In this document: piece after piece, positions 31,657 through 40,713 of the stretch
Layout: each line of letters begins with the position of its first letter
How positions within the stretch are numbered: position 1 is the first letter of the stretch
Origin: an uncultured Bacteroidia bacterium
GTDB taxonomy: Bacteria > Bacteroidota > Bacteroidia > Bacteroidales > F082
Assembly (NCBI GenBank): GCA_902770835.1
Contig: CACXUM010000001.1
Location: 62,001 to 126,000 of the forward strand
Length of the DNA stretch: 64,000 nt
Direction of reading: 5' to 3'
Translations under genes and position numbers: made by a program
The notes under the pieces: generated by a model
Databases searched by the model: none
Seen by the model: only the letters and a program-made list of their open reading frames with translations
What the model was told of the DNA's origin: nothing

Positions 31657-32838
31657 TTAAGCCGTCATACACATTTCAAAAATCCTCTCCACGTCGGCCT
31701 GTTGCAGTGGCTTGAATCCGGGCAAAGTGCCTCCACCGACGGCTTTCTTGGCCATCACCGCGAAATGGGTGCGGTCGATGCCCACCTCGGGGAAGGTGCG
31801 CTTCAGTTGCAAGGTGTTGAAAAGGAAATCGCTCAACTTGTCGATGGCTTGACGGGCGATGTCCATCGGAGGCAAAGTCGGGTCGATGCCGAAGACATTA
31901 GTTCCGAATTGAACGTATTTTGACACGGTGGTTTCGTCGAGGCAATACTCCATCCAACGCGGGGTGAGGATGGCGAGGCCAAGGCCGTGGGTGATGTCGT
32001 AGAAGGCCGACAACTCGTGTTCCATCGGGTGGCAACTCCAAGCCTTGCGTTTGCCGCCGTTCACGAAGCCGTTGATGGCCCACGAGGAAGCCCACATCAG
32101 ATTGGCGCGAGCCTCGTAATTATCAGGCTCTCGCATTGCAATGGGAGTGTAGCGGATGACAGTCTTCATCAGGCCCTCCATAAAGCAATCGAGCATATAA
32201 AGGTCCTGGTCCATATTGAAATAGACCTCAAAGAGGTGCGACAGGATGTCAGCCGAGCCGCAAGCGGTCTGGTAGGGACTGACGCTGAAGGTGATGCTCG
32301 GGTCAAGGAAGGAAGCCTTGGGCAGCATAGCGGGGTCAAGCCGACCGATTTTGTCGTTGGTTACGGGGTTGCTGATGACGGCAGCCGTGTCCATCTCCGA
32401 GCCCGTGGCCGAAAGGGTCAGGATGCTGACGATGGGCAAGGCACGCTCGATGGGCGCACGTTTGCTGAGGTCGAGGAAGTCCCACGGGTCGTGATCGACA
32501 CAGGCACCTGCGGCCATAATCTTGGTGGCGTCGATGGTGGAGCCGCCGCCCACAGCCAACAGCACGTCGATGTGGTGTTCCTTACACATTTTTGCACCTT
32601 TCCTGACGGAATCGATGCGTGGGTTAGGCTCGATGCCCGAGAGTTCAAACAATTCAAGTCCAGCTTCTTTTGTTTCTTTTACCACACGGTCATACAGTCC
32701 CATCTTCTTGATGGAACCGCCGCCGTAGGTCATCAGCACGCGGGTGCCGTATTTCTTGAGTTCTGCGCCAAGGTGTTTCAGTTGGTCGCGCCCGAAGTAG
32801 ATTCTTACGGGAATGTCGTAGATGAAGTCGTTGATCAT
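31657..32838 (-). CDS. Iron-containing alcohol dehydrogenase (BdhA/YqhD-like)
   Basis: About 393 residues. The NAD(P)-binding N-terminal domain has TYGGGSIKKMGLYD and LAVGGGSTIDATKIMA. The metal site is provided by Asp and His in GSADILSHLFEVYF and by the two histidines of MEHELSAFYDITHGLGLA. It reduces aldehydes or oxidises alcohols such as butanol. The GGGS motif at about residue 40 resembles NADPH-preferring YqhD/BdhA enzymes. The ATG at 32838 was chosen because the -7 box (32891-32898) lies between it and any longer start. Confidence 0.9.
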   Translation of the reverse strand: MINDFIYDIPVRIYFGRDQLKHLGAELKKYGTRVLMTYGGGSIKKMGLYDRVVKETKEAGLELFELSGIEPNPRIDSVRKGAKMCKEHHIDVLLAVGGGSTIDATKIMAAGACVDHDPWDFLDLSKRAPIERALPIVSILTLSATGSEMDTAAVISNPVTNDKIGRLDPAMLPKASFLDPSITFSVSPYQTACGSADILSHLFEVYFNMDQDLYMLDCFMEGLMKTVIRYTPIAMREPDNYEARANLMWASSWAINGFVNGGKRKAWSCHPMEHELSAFYDITHGLGLAILTPRWMEYCLDETTVSKYVQFGTNVFGIDPTLPPMDIARQAIDKLSDFLFNTLQLKRTFPEVGIDRTHFAVMAKKAVGGGTLPGFKPLQQADVERIFEMCMTA

Positions 32839-32890
32839 AGTGTTTGTGTTTTGTTTGCCATATCCATTAAAATGCTTACATTTGAGGTTA

Positions 32891-32898
32891 CAAAAATA
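32891..32898 (-). promoter_or_regulatory. -7 box of the alcohol dehydrogenase operon
   Basis: TATTTTTG on the minus strand, 52 bp before the ATG at 32838. Confidence 0.5.
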
Positions 32899-32982
32899 CG
32901 AAATTCGCAATCCACGCCGCGTTGAATAGTGAGTTTTTTATATCGCAAGCGGTGTTTTGAAAAGAAATCTATATAATAGAGA

Positions 32983-34077
32983 TCAATGCTTCAATTTCAA
33001 GACAAGGTATTCTGATTGCGAGCCTATGCGGAACTTTCCGCCCCAGATGCCTAACCCTGAAGTGACGTAATAATGTGTGTTTCCGCGCTGATAGGCACCG
33101 TAAGCCTTTTCGTACAGGATGTCCGTAATCCAGTTGGCAGGCCATATTTGGCCGTGATGCGTGTGTCCGCTGAACTGGAAATCGATACCGCACTGCTCTG
33201 TCTCTTCCAAGTGATAGGGTTGATGGTCGAGGAGGATGGTGAACAGCGTGTCGGTCGGGGCCAAATCAGACAGCGCACGGCGCGAAGCGTTGCTCCTGTC
33301 GTCGCGCCCGACAATCCGAATCCCTGATGCCACGACAGAACTGTCGCGCAGCAAGCACATTCCGGCATCCTCATAGAAGGCGAGCGAGGATTCCAAGCCG
33401 GCAATATACTCGTGGTTTCCCAACGCTGCATAAACAGGGGCGTTGAGGTCGCGGAACTCCTCGTCGAGTCTCCATTCCCTGACGGGTCGGATGGCGCCGT
33501 CCAAAATGTCGCCGGCAAAAAGAACCAAGTCGGGGTTTTCCTCGTTCAAGAGTCGAACCCAGCGTTGCAGTTCCGCTTTGCGGTTGTGATAACCTATGTG
33601 CAGGTCGCTGGCCAGCACAATCGTGAGCGGCTTTTGCAACGGCTTTTCCGTCTTGATTTCGAGCACTTCGCGATGCTTGTGAGGGTAATGGAGCCCGCCA
33701 TACAGCAACAAAACCGCAATGATGCCGAGCACGGTACAGGTGCCCGCCACCGAATGATTCAGAAAACTTTCAGGCACCCAATGCAACAGCCGGCCCAATC
33801 CCAAAGCCAGAAAGATAAGCAGCGCATAGAGGAAGAAAATCATCCAAGAGGTGCCAATCTCATAGGTGACAGTGGCCACGCCTATGGGCAGCTTGTTGCC
33901 TAACCCGTAATGCAGAAAAACGCAGGCGAAGCAGAGAAGATACACACCTACGGCCAAGGTCTTTCCCAACGGGGAAAGCGGCAAAATGAGCCACAAACGC
34001 CAACTGGTATAGGCGATGCAGGAGAGCAGAAAAAGAGGAATTAGGATAAGCATAACATTCAGCAACTTTGGGTTCAA
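32983..34077 (-). CDS. Membrane-anchored metallophosphoesterase
   Basis: A 364-residue protein with four N-terminal transmembrane segments (to about residue 130) and a calcineurin-like phosphoesterase domain. Metal ligands are visible in ASDLHIGYHNRK, LFAGDILDG, LGNHEYIAG and FSGHTHHGQIW. The domain should face the periplasm or cytoplasm close to the membrane. Related bacterial enzymes cleave UDP-diacylglucosamine or other phosphodiesters; the substrate here is unknown. It stands alone, separated from its neighbours. Confidence 0.87.
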   Translation of the reverse strand: MNPKLLNVMLILIPLFLLSCIAYTSWRLWLILPLSPLGKTLAVGVYLLCFACVFLHYGLGNKLPIGVATVTYEIGTSWMIFFLYALLIFLALGLGRLLHWVPESFLNHSVAGTCTVLGIIAVLLLYGGLHYPHKHREVLEIKTEKPLQKPLTIVLASDLHIGYHNRKAELQRWVRLLNEENPDLVLFAGDILDGAIRPVREWRLDEEFRDLNAPVYAALGNHEYIAGLESSLAFYEDAGMCLLRDSSVVASGIRIVGRDDRSNASRRALSDLAPTDTLFTILLDHQPYHLEETEQCGIDFQFSGHTHHGQIWPANWITDILYEKAYGAYQRGNTHYYVTSGLGIWGGKFRIGSQSEYLVLKLKH

Positions 34078-34112
34078 CAGATTTGGATTCGGAAAATTTG
34101 CTCATTGTCATT

Positions 34113-35714
34113 TCATTTTCTTTTTATGACATACTTTTGGTTGGGGGCATTGGGTGAATCAGGTTGTGTTCGATCAAGAAGACCTGCATCAACCAATAAT
34201 GTAATGTATTTTGCAATGTTTTTGTTGTGATATGTAACATTTATGTGATTCAATATTTCACGACTACTTCTCGGAAATATACAATATCGCAACACCTCCT
34301 TTTGTCTGTCGGATAAAAGTAAGTGACTGTCAGGGTTAGTAACTAAGTTAGTAACTAAGTTAGTATCTAAGTTGGTAACTAAGTTAGTATCTAAGTTACT
34401 ATCAGAGCTACTATCAGAGTTAATGCGTTGATTATGTGAAGTATTACATTTATCCGTAATGCTCAAAGGTGTATTGGTGTCAGAGTAAGTGTCAGAGTAA
34501 GTGTCAGAGTAAGTGTCAGGGTTGGTGTCTAAGTAAGTGTCTAAGTTAGGTCTCTTGAAGGTAATCCAAACAAACAGGCCGTCGGTGCCATACGTTGGCT
34601 CTGGCACTCCCGCAGTTTTGCAGGCATCCACCATTCGACTCACTCCTGTGCCCCAACTTTCCAAATATGCCGTCATATACAGGGCGTTTGCAATGATAGG
34701 ATTTTGCGGATAGGAACGGTGCGGCAGTTTGATGGTCTCAATGGTCAGTTCGTTGGGCAAATGTCCCGCATTCTCAATCTCCACACGGTCGTCGAAAACA
34801 GCGATTCCGACACTGCCGCTGGGCGAATCCAATTGGCGGTGGCACAAGGCATTGGTCAGCGCCTCACGCAGTGCCTCAAAGGGAATCTCCAATTGTTCTT
34901 CACGGCGAAGGCCTTTCACGATACCGCTTTGGTTCAAATGCTTGAACAGGAAAGCCAAACCAGCATCGAGCAGTTCAAAGAAATTGCCATTGACGCGCAT
35001 ATTGTCAATGAAATCGCGCTTTTCTTTGCCACGAAAACGCGCCATTCGGAGCAAAAACTGCGGGTAATCTTGCGGGCGTTTGGTGAACAGTGCGGCAGCG
35101 GCATTCTTTATCTTCCCGTTTTCAACCATTGCAAACTTGTCGAGTAGGGTCATCGTGTCTTCCGAGGCGGATGAGGCTGGCATTCGTCCCTTGTTGATGC
35201 CATACATCACTGTATTTCGAATCTGTCTTTCGTCCAAATCCTCAAGACGAAGGAAATCGGGCGTTTGGCTTTCCCACGCAAATCGAGTGGGATTGCTGCG
35301 CCGCAATCGTTCCTCAAACATTGCGCGGGGCATCTGCACCGTCGTACTTTCCACCTTGTAGTAGGCGCGACCGTCGTAGGTATAAGGCGCATCGCCGAAT
35401 TTGGCCGCTTCCACGTGAATGCCGATTACGAAGTTGTCAGGGCGTTCAGGAACTTCAACGATCTCCAACGGCAACTTAATGGCGGGTTCTATCTTCGTGA
35501 TTTCGTGGGCTATTTCGCGTTGCGTGTTGTCGGTGACGTTTTGTCCCAAAATCTCCAACTTCGGCGTGATGCCGAAAAACAGCCAGCCACCGTCGGAGTT
35601 CAAGAAAGCGCAAAGTGTCTGCATACCTTTTACCAGTTCGCCAGTGCTCTTTTTCAACTCCAAGACACGGCTCTCATCGTTGGCGATTAGTTTCTTTATG
35701 TCGGTTATTGTCAT
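34113..35714 (-). CDS. AlbA_2 (Schlafen-like) ATPase regulator with repeat-coded linker
   Basis: A 533-residue protein: N-terminal AlbA_2 domain (ESRVLELKKSTGELVKG; FLNSDGGWLFFGI), a GHKL-like ATP-binding region (EALREALTNALCHRQLD; ENAGHLPNELTIETI) and a C-terminal winged helix (about 450-533). Between them is a spacer of four-residue repeats, mostly DTxx and NLVT, coded by 12-bp tandem repeats at 34331-34421 and 34476-34548. The family is common in Bacteroidota, and its role (transcription control, defence or mobile-element biology) is unsettled. A -7 box lies at 35730-35737. A paralogue with its own repeats is at 49586-50983. Confidence 0.82.
   Translation of the reverse strand: MTITDIKKLIANDESRVLELKKSTGELVKGMQTLCAFLNSDGGWLFFGITPKLEILGQNVTDNTQREIAHEITKIEPAIKLPLEIVEVPERPDNFVIGIHVEAAKFGDAPYTYDGRAYYKVESTTVQMPRAMFEERLRRSNPTRFAWESQTPDFLRLEDLDERQIRNTVMYGINKGRMPASSASEDTMTLLDKFAMVENGKIKNAAAALFTKRPQDYPQFLLRMARFRGKEKRDFIDNMRVNGNFFELLDAGLAFLFKHLNQSGIVKGLRREEQLEIPFEALREALTNALCHRQLDSPSGSVGIAVFDDRVEIENAGHLPNELTIETIKLPHRSYPQNPIIANALYMTAYLESWGTGVSRMVDACKTAGVPEPTYGTDGLFVWITFKRPNLDTYLDTNPDTYSDTYSDTYSDTNTPLSITDKCNTSHNQRINSDSSSDSNLDTNLVTNLDTNLVTNLVTNPDSHLLLSDRQKEVLRYCIFPRSSREILNHINVTYHNKNIAKYITLLVDAGLLDRTQPDSPNAPNQKYVIKRK
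34331..34548. repeat. 12-bp tandem repeats coding a protein linker
   Basis: Two tracts: about seven units of AAGTTAGTAACT-like sequence (34331-34421) and six of GTGTCAGAGTAA-like sequence (34476-34548). The 12-bp unit adds or removes four residues without a frameshift, so copy number may vary between strains. Confidence 0.85.
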
Positions 35715-35729
35715 TGGCTATGTTTTCTG

Positions 35730-35737
35730 CAAAAGTA
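35730..35737 (-). promoter_or_regulatory. -7 box of the first AlbA_2 gene
   Basis: TACTTTTG on the minus strand, 15 bp before the ATG at 35714. Confidence 0.5.
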
Positions 35738-35755
35738 AGAAATATATGTTTCTCG

Positions 35756-38263
35756 TCACTTACTGACGGTTTCGCAAAAACTATTAGACGAAGCCTTTAT
35801 CATTTCAACTCTTTGACCAACATTTAGATGATTATCTGATTCAAGCAATGCATCAGTCCAATAACCTTCTAACATTACTATGTAATTCTTGTTCTTCATT
35901 CCTAACACTCTACCATAAACAACTTTCCCCCACTCAATTTCTTCAATTCTACTCCTATTGCTCAAGAGTATTTCCTTCAAGCTCAATACTACACTATTTT
36001 TTTCGGTGTCAATTTTTTTTATACGAAGAGGACAAGCAAAGCCATTTTCAAATAGTTTATCAATATTATTTATACAACATAAATCGCTGACATCTGAATT
36101 AAAAAGCACAGCCCTTGCTTCTCTTGTTTTAGAGTATTTTATTCTAAAACTCACTCCTGCCTTAAAGCTACCTGTCATCTGTAAATTGTCGAAAATGTAG
36201 CCAACACCATATTTCTCTGAGAAGGACTGTAAAGGTGGTGTAATAAAAGGCCTAAAAGAACCTATTAATGATCGTTTATCATCGGCAACATCTTTGACCA
36301 TTATAGGATATGTTCTTCCGATTTTATAATTAAAAAACTCGTCTCCGATATGACATTCTGAATCAGGAATAAATACTTTATATTTTTTGTTAATCTTGCC
36401 AATTAAACCATAAGATGTCTTTTCTGTTATTTCACATTGTACTTCGTATTCGTATGGTTTTAATGTGTCATAAAAAATTTGATAATCAGAAACAATGTTT
36501 TTCTTACTTAATATAATAATTCTTTCGTCTTTATTGATTTTTTTAATTCTAACAGTTTGAATAGAATTTCTTTTTATTTTACCCTTCAACTCATTTATTT
36601 CTGAATCAACCCAAGATAGTTCAGAAAAAGGCAGTATTGCGTAATAGTCACCAGGCAATTCAGTTTCGAATACAGTTTCTTTTATTTGAAATATTGTACA
36701 CTCCAGTGATTCCCCAATTTTGTAACTAATATTATCCCACGGGTCTTGTAGATTTAATTTATTTAAAATCAACTTGTTTGAAATATAATCTATTTCTTTA
36801 ATAAAACATTTTATTTCTGATCCTACTGGAAATAATTGGTGTAACAATCCGAATCTGCTAAATGTCAAACCTTGTCGAAATGCAACGGCTTGTTGATTCG
36901 AATCCTTTACTCTTAGTTTAATAAAATCATCATCCGCATATTCAATAATAGCATCAACAACACCTCCCAACTCGTACTTGTTATCAACCAGTGATTTCGG
37001 CTCGCTTTGTGTGGATAATAACGATGCAACAATCACTCCTTTGGTTTCCACTGACAAAGGTATTGCTTGAATAGTCATTCCTTCAGAATAGTAATTCTTT
37101 AGTTTTAGTCCAGAAACTACAGAGATTTCATTTATAGGAATTCTAACATCTATTCCATTATACACACCTAAAAGTTTGTCAGCAAATACATTTGTTATAT
37201 TTATATCAATCGTATTGTGTTCTTGAATAGCTTTATCCACATTCCTATATGCAACCGCCAAATCACCATCTTTTTTTATTTCAATGCAATAACAAATATT
37301 GTTTCTTCCCAATTCATCTTTATATATTTTGGGTCCATTTTGAAGAATGTAATTACCACTTGCAATAAGTTCACCATAGACTTGCTCCAAAATTTCAATT
37401 TTTTCATTTCTTGCCAATAAATAAAAAGCTGTTATTCCCCGAGAAAAACCTTCTTTGATTCTACGAACATAAGGAGCTATGCCTTTCTCATAATATGTAT
37501 CGTATTTTGCCACTAATAATACTGCAACTTTTACATTATTCGACACACAGGAAAGTGGGGTCAATTCATCGTATTCTCTTGAAGCAATGTTGTATATAAA
37601 ATCCATTAATACAACAGATTCTTTCTTGTGGTCTTCATTTGGAATTTCAGTAGCAATTTTGTTTCCCCAAATGGCAAATTCTCTTAAAAGAATCCTCGAA
37701 AACAATCCTTCCTTTTCAATAATCGAAACTTTATCAAAAGTATCATTATACTGGTTTATGTCTTGCTTATTCTCTTCAATAAACTGAGGAATCATATAGT
37801 TTTTAAGGTCAAAGTTGGTAAGGAATTTTCTGATAACGGAGAAATCAACAGCTTTTTTTACGCCTTCATCCATAAAAGGTTTTGAAAGAGGCAATAACGT
37901 TTTTTTTATATATAAAGAAGTCGTATTTATTATGTTCTGACAATTGTCTTTATTGTACTTTAATAGCACAATCGCCTCTCCTGGCTTTAATTCAACATTT
38001 CCATCCTTATCTTTTTTTGCCCATTTTAATGAAAGTTTAGGCAAATCAAGTTCTGGAACGATTGTGTTTATTCCATTAATGGATAATTGACAAATAGATT
38101 CGACAGATGTTTGAGTGCTTTTGCTTTTAAACCAACCAAATGTTGCGGCAAAAAAGCTCAGCAAATCGGCAACTATCTTTTTAACATTATCATAATTCTT
38201 AATGATTGCTATAAAGATGCTAACTATAGTTGTTGGCAAAATGATTGATAAAAGAGCCTCCAT
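35756..38263 (-). CDS. Membrane-anchored protein with S1/OB-fold repeats, function unknown
   Basis: About 835 residues, not recognised as a named family. Residues 3-24 are a transmembrane segment (MEALLSIILPTTIVSIFIAI). The N-terminal half is helical. The C-terminal half (from about 440) holds several stretches that look like S1-type RNA-binding OB folds: ELGGVVDAIIEYADDDFIKL, KIGESLECTIFQIKE...YAILPFSELSW, and WGKVVYGRVLGMKNKNYIVM near the end. The pattern recalls ribosomal protein S1 modules tethered to the membrane. The ATG at 38263 follows the zinc-ribbon stop by ten bases; the earlier TTG is less likely. The gene is very AT-rich, so it was probably acquired by transfer. Confidence 0.55.
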   Translation of the reverse strand: MEALLSIILPTTIVSIFIAIIKNYDNVKKIVADLLSFFAATFGWFKSKSTQTSVESICQLSINGINTIVPELDLPKLSLKWAKKDKDGNVELKPGEAIVLLKYNKDNCQNIINTTSLYIKKTLLPLSKPFMDEGVKKAVDFSVIRKFLTNFDLKNYMIPQFIEENKQDINQYNDTFDKVSIIEKEGLFSRILLREFAIWGNKIATEIPNEDHKKESVVLMDFIYNIASREYDELTPLSCVSNNVKVAVLLVAKYDTYYEKGIAPYVRRIKEGFSRGITAFYLLARNEKIEILEQVYGELIASGNYILQNGPKIYKDELGRNNICYCIEIKKDGDLAVAYRNVDKAIQEHNTIDINITNVFADKLLGVYNGIDVRIPINEISVVSGLKLKNYYSEGMTIQAIPLSVETKGVIVASLLSTQSEPKSLVDNKYELGGVVDAIIEYADDDFIKLRVKDSNQQAVAFRQGLTFSRFGLLHQLFPVGSEIKCFIKEIDYISNKLILNKLNLQDPWDNISYKIGESLECTIFQIKETVFETELPGDYYAILPFSELSWVDSEINELKGKIKRNSIQTVRIKKINKDERIIILSKKNIVSDYQIFYDTLKPYEYEVQCEITEKTSYGLIGKINKKYKVFIPDSECHIGDEFFNYKIGRTYPIMVKDVADDKRSLIGSFRPFITPPLQSFSEKYGVGYIFDNLQMTGSFKAGVSFRIKYSKTREARAVLFNSDVSDLCCINNIDKLFENGFACPLRIKKIDTEKNSVVLSLKEILLSNRSRIEEIEWGKVVYGRVLGMKNKNYIVMLEGYWTDALLESDNHLNVGQRVEMIKASSNSFCETVSK

Positions 38264-38273
38264 TAAAAACAAC

Positions 38274-38501
38274 TTATTTAGCGGTTAAACAATTAGGATT
38301 ATTGCATACGAACTCTAGGTGTGGTGTCCCTTCAGGTTCACAAACTGGTATAATTATGCCCACATTATCTAAAGTCATTTGACAATGACAAATGCGGCAT
38401 TTAATTTCACCGTTTTGAAATTCAACTAATTGATTTGTTTGGCTCAATAATTTCTCAAAATCATTGTCCATAATAGCTGTTATTTCTTCTTTCTTTTTCA
38501 T
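38274..38501 (-). CDS. Small zinc-ribbon-like protein paired with the S1-repeat protein
   Basis: A 75-residue protein. It has IKCRICHCQMT (C-x2-C-x-C) and, after a 30-residue gap, LEFVCNNPNCLTAK (C-x4-C), a plausible zinc ribbon, behind a lysine/glutamate-rich N-terminus. The length and motif do not identify a family for me. It lies directly before the S1-repeat protein gene (10-bp gap) and shares its AT-rich composition, so both arrived together. Confidence 0.55.
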   Translation of the reverse strand: MKKKEEITAIMDNDFEKLLSQTNQLVEFQNGEIKCRICHCQMTLDNVGIIIPVCEPEGTPHLEFVCNNPNCLTAK

Positions 38502-38702
38502 TGGATATCTATTATTTTGTTGCTAAATACATTTTACCCTCATCTTTCAGTCAGCAAATTTTGCATTAGCGACTACTTCAATCGCTTAAAGGTGGTTCCT
38601 TTGGCTTGTTTGTTGTTTATCTCCATATCTGGAACATCTGTAATCATAAATTGTTGTCTAAAGAATTCACGCCGCAAAGTTACTATTTTTTCGTTTCAAA
38701 AC

Positions 38703-38734
38703 AAAAAAGGTGTCTCGGAGGAAACACCTTTTTT
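38703..38734 (-). terminator. Terminator of the SDR-DUF362 gene group
   Basis: AAAAAAGGTGT (38703-38713) pairs with ACACCTTTTTT (38724-38734). It is flanked by T-runs on the left-going strand and lies just after the stop of the SDR gene (38799), in the right place to end that transcript. Confidence 0.75.
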
Positions 38735-38798
38735 CGGTTTTGCCATTCGGGAAAGGCTGGAGGCCAAAAAGGGAAGGCTTTCTTCACATTTTTATTAT

Positions 38799-39644
38799 TT
38801 ATCCTAATTGATATTCACCAGCACGAATGGCAGCGATGACACCACCATCGATGAGCAGGTCGGTGCCGGTGATAAACTTGGCGTGTTCACCGAGCAAGAA
38901 AGCTGCGGCTTCGGCAATTTCGTCGCTAGTGCCTGTGCGCTGGGCGGCTGAAGCATCAATCATGCGCTGGTAGCCCTCGCCGTTGGCGTTGAACTCGTCG
39001 TAGGCCAACGGGGTGACAACGACACCTGGCGATATGGTGTTGATGCGGGCACGACGTTTGCGCCAGCTGGTGGCGGCGGCACGCTGCGCCTGCAGGTGGT
39101 TCAATCGTTTGGCAATCATATAAGCGAATCCGCTGTTCTGCATGGCCACCTCTTGAATGAATTTCACCTCTTTCAGTTTGACGGTCGGTGTCTGCACCAA
39201 TTGCAGTTCGATGTCATTGGGGATGGGGTACATATAAGCCGCCTGGCTGCTGATGATGAGTCCTGCACCACCCTCGGCCATCACTTCGCCGAAGGCATCG
39301 ACGGCATAACCCGTTCCAACCATATCGAGGTCGACGATATGCTCGGGGTTGGCCTGATTGGGCGATGCACCAGCCGTATCGATGAAGTACATCACAGGGC
39401 CCAATTCAGCGGCCTTCTTTGCAAAAGCCTCTATACTGTCTTTCTGCAAAGCGTTCACCTGCATTGTTTCCACATCATAACCACAACGGCTGAAATCCTC
39501 ACCGACGCGCTCCAATGCCTTCTCGCTGATGTCACCCAAAAGGATTTTCTTGCCTGCACCAATGCGGCGCACGATGGCGGTTCCCATACTACCGGCACCT
39601 AAGAGTGCCACTACTTGTTTATGCTCGTTTCTGTCGAAATACAT
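38799..39644 (-). CDS. Short-chain dehydrogenase/reductase (SDR)
   Basis: A 281-residue Rossmann-fold oxidoreductase. The cofactor loop is LLGAGSMGTAIVRRIG (variant of TGxxxGxG), the active site is FAYMIAKR (Y-x3-K) after a serine in IISSQAAYMY, and the C-terminus has ISPGVVVTPL and LIDGGVIAAIR. The substrate is unknown. It is the last gene of a set with the DUF362 lipoprotein and perhaps the flavodoxin and acetyltransferase genes upstream. Confidence 0.87.
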   Translation of the reverse strand: MYFDRNEHKQVVALLGAGSMGTAIVRRIGAGKKILLGDISEKALERVGEDFSRCGYDVETMQVNALQKDSIEAFAKKAAELGPVMYFIDTAGASPNQANPEHIVDLDMVGTGYAVDAFGEVMAEGGAGLIISSQAAYMYPIPNDIELQLVQTPTVKLKEVKFIQEVAMQNSGFAYMIAKRLNHLQAQRAAATSWRKRRARINTISPGVVVTPLAYDEFNANGEGYQRMIDASAAQRTGTSDEIAEAAAFLLGEHAKFITGTDLLIDGGVIAAIRAGEYQLG

Positions 39645-39661
39645 TATTCTTTTGTTTTTAT

Positions 39662-40690
39662 TTATTTGTCAATGCTGACGATAGTGTACTTGCGGCTACC
39701 AAGGCCGATTTTCTCGGCGTGTTCAACGGTGTGGATGCCGTGACGGCTCTCGATGCGTTCTTTCATTGAAGCTACATCATTGTCGTCAGTTTGCTCTTGA
39801 CCAAGGACGAGGTCGATGCAGGCCTGGTCGAGGGCTACGGGGTCAGTACTGGCGAGGATGCCCATGTCTTGTAGTGCCACAGGTGTAGGATTGCCGTTAC
39901 AGTCGCAATCGATGCTCATGTTGTTCATAACATTGATATAGAGAACCTTCCCTTTGAAGTAGTCGTGCACCGCAGCGGCAGCATTGGCCATACATTCAAG
40001 GAACTTGTCCTGGTTTTCAGGCTGGATGTAATCCCAAAGATGGATGTAGTCCTCGCATTGACCGTTGGTGTGGATGTAGGTCTTGCCGTTGCGCGAAGCC
40101 ACGCCGATACTGGCGTTTTTCAGCACACCACCGAAGCCGCCCATCTGGTGTCCCTTGAAGTGGGCGAGGTTGATCATGAAGTCATAGTTTTGGATGTTCT
40201 GTCCCACGATGTTGTAACGCATGTAGGTGGTGTCGCGCACAGGGATTTTGATTTCGCCTTCGGCATCCATGATGTCCACGCCACCGATGGTGTTGAAGCC
40301 GTGCTCTTCGATGACCTTCAGGTGGTCTTCGGTGAGCATGCGCTTTCCGGCGTAAGCGGTATTACATTCCACAATCTTGCCGTTCACCAACTGCACCAAA
40401 GGCCCAATCAAGTCGGCCTTCAAGTGGTTGTTGTTGCCGGCCTCGCCGGTGGAGATTTTCACAGCCACGCGGCTTTTGGCTTCTACGCCAAGCGCCTTGT
40501 AGATGTTAATGAGTGCCTCAGGGCTGATTTCGTTAGTGAAATAGACTTTCGATGTGTTTTCCATGTTGGGTGTTGTTGGTTCGGTTTGTTCTTGTTGTTC
40601 GGTTGTTGGATTGCCGTTTTTGTTTTGGCAGCTTGTGTTGGCCATCACCAATGCCATAGCGGTAAAGGCCAAAAGTTTTCTTGCTTTCAT
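39662..40690 (-). CDS. DUF362 lipoprotein, paralogue 1
   Basis: A 342-residue lipoprotein (ALVMANTSC lipobox). The mature protein follows the DUF362 pattern: ISPEALINIYKALGVEAKSR, VAVKISTGEAGNNNHLKADLI, MINLAHFKGHQMGGFGGVLK and a CDCNGNPTPVALQDMGILAS stretch near residue 255. The N-terminal linker is Gln/Glu/Thr-rich. The function is unknown; in other bacteria DUF362 proteins are linked to iron-sulfur or redox proteins. It is closely related to the genes at 48529-49563 and 60184-61170, giving three paralogues in 22 kb. Confidence 0.87.
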   Translation of the reverse strand: MKARKLLAFTAMALVMANTSCQNKNGNPTTEQQEQTEPTTPNMENTSKVYFTNEISPEALINIYKALGVEAKSRVAVKISTGEAGNNNHLKADLIGPLVQLVNGKIVECNTAYAGKRMLTEDHLKVIEEHGFNTIGGVDIMDAEGEIKIPVRDTTYMRYNIVGQNIQNYDFMINLAHFKGHQMGGFGGVLKNASIGVASRNGKTYIHTNGQCEDYIHLWDYIQPENQDKFLECMANAAAAVHDYFKGKVLYINVMNNMSIDCDCNGNPTPVALQDMGILASTDPVALDQACIDLVLGQEQTDDNDVASMKERIESRHGIHTVEHAEKIGLGSRKYTIVSIDK

Positions 40691-40713
40691 ATTCTCAAGT
40701 GTTTAATTTGTTT

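Noticed and set aside
38576-38647. A 24-codon frame (MITDVPDMEINN start) behind a TAACTTTG box, before the zinc-ribbon gene
   Set aside because: Too short and without a known match; it may be a leader or a remnant, but nothing supports a protein.
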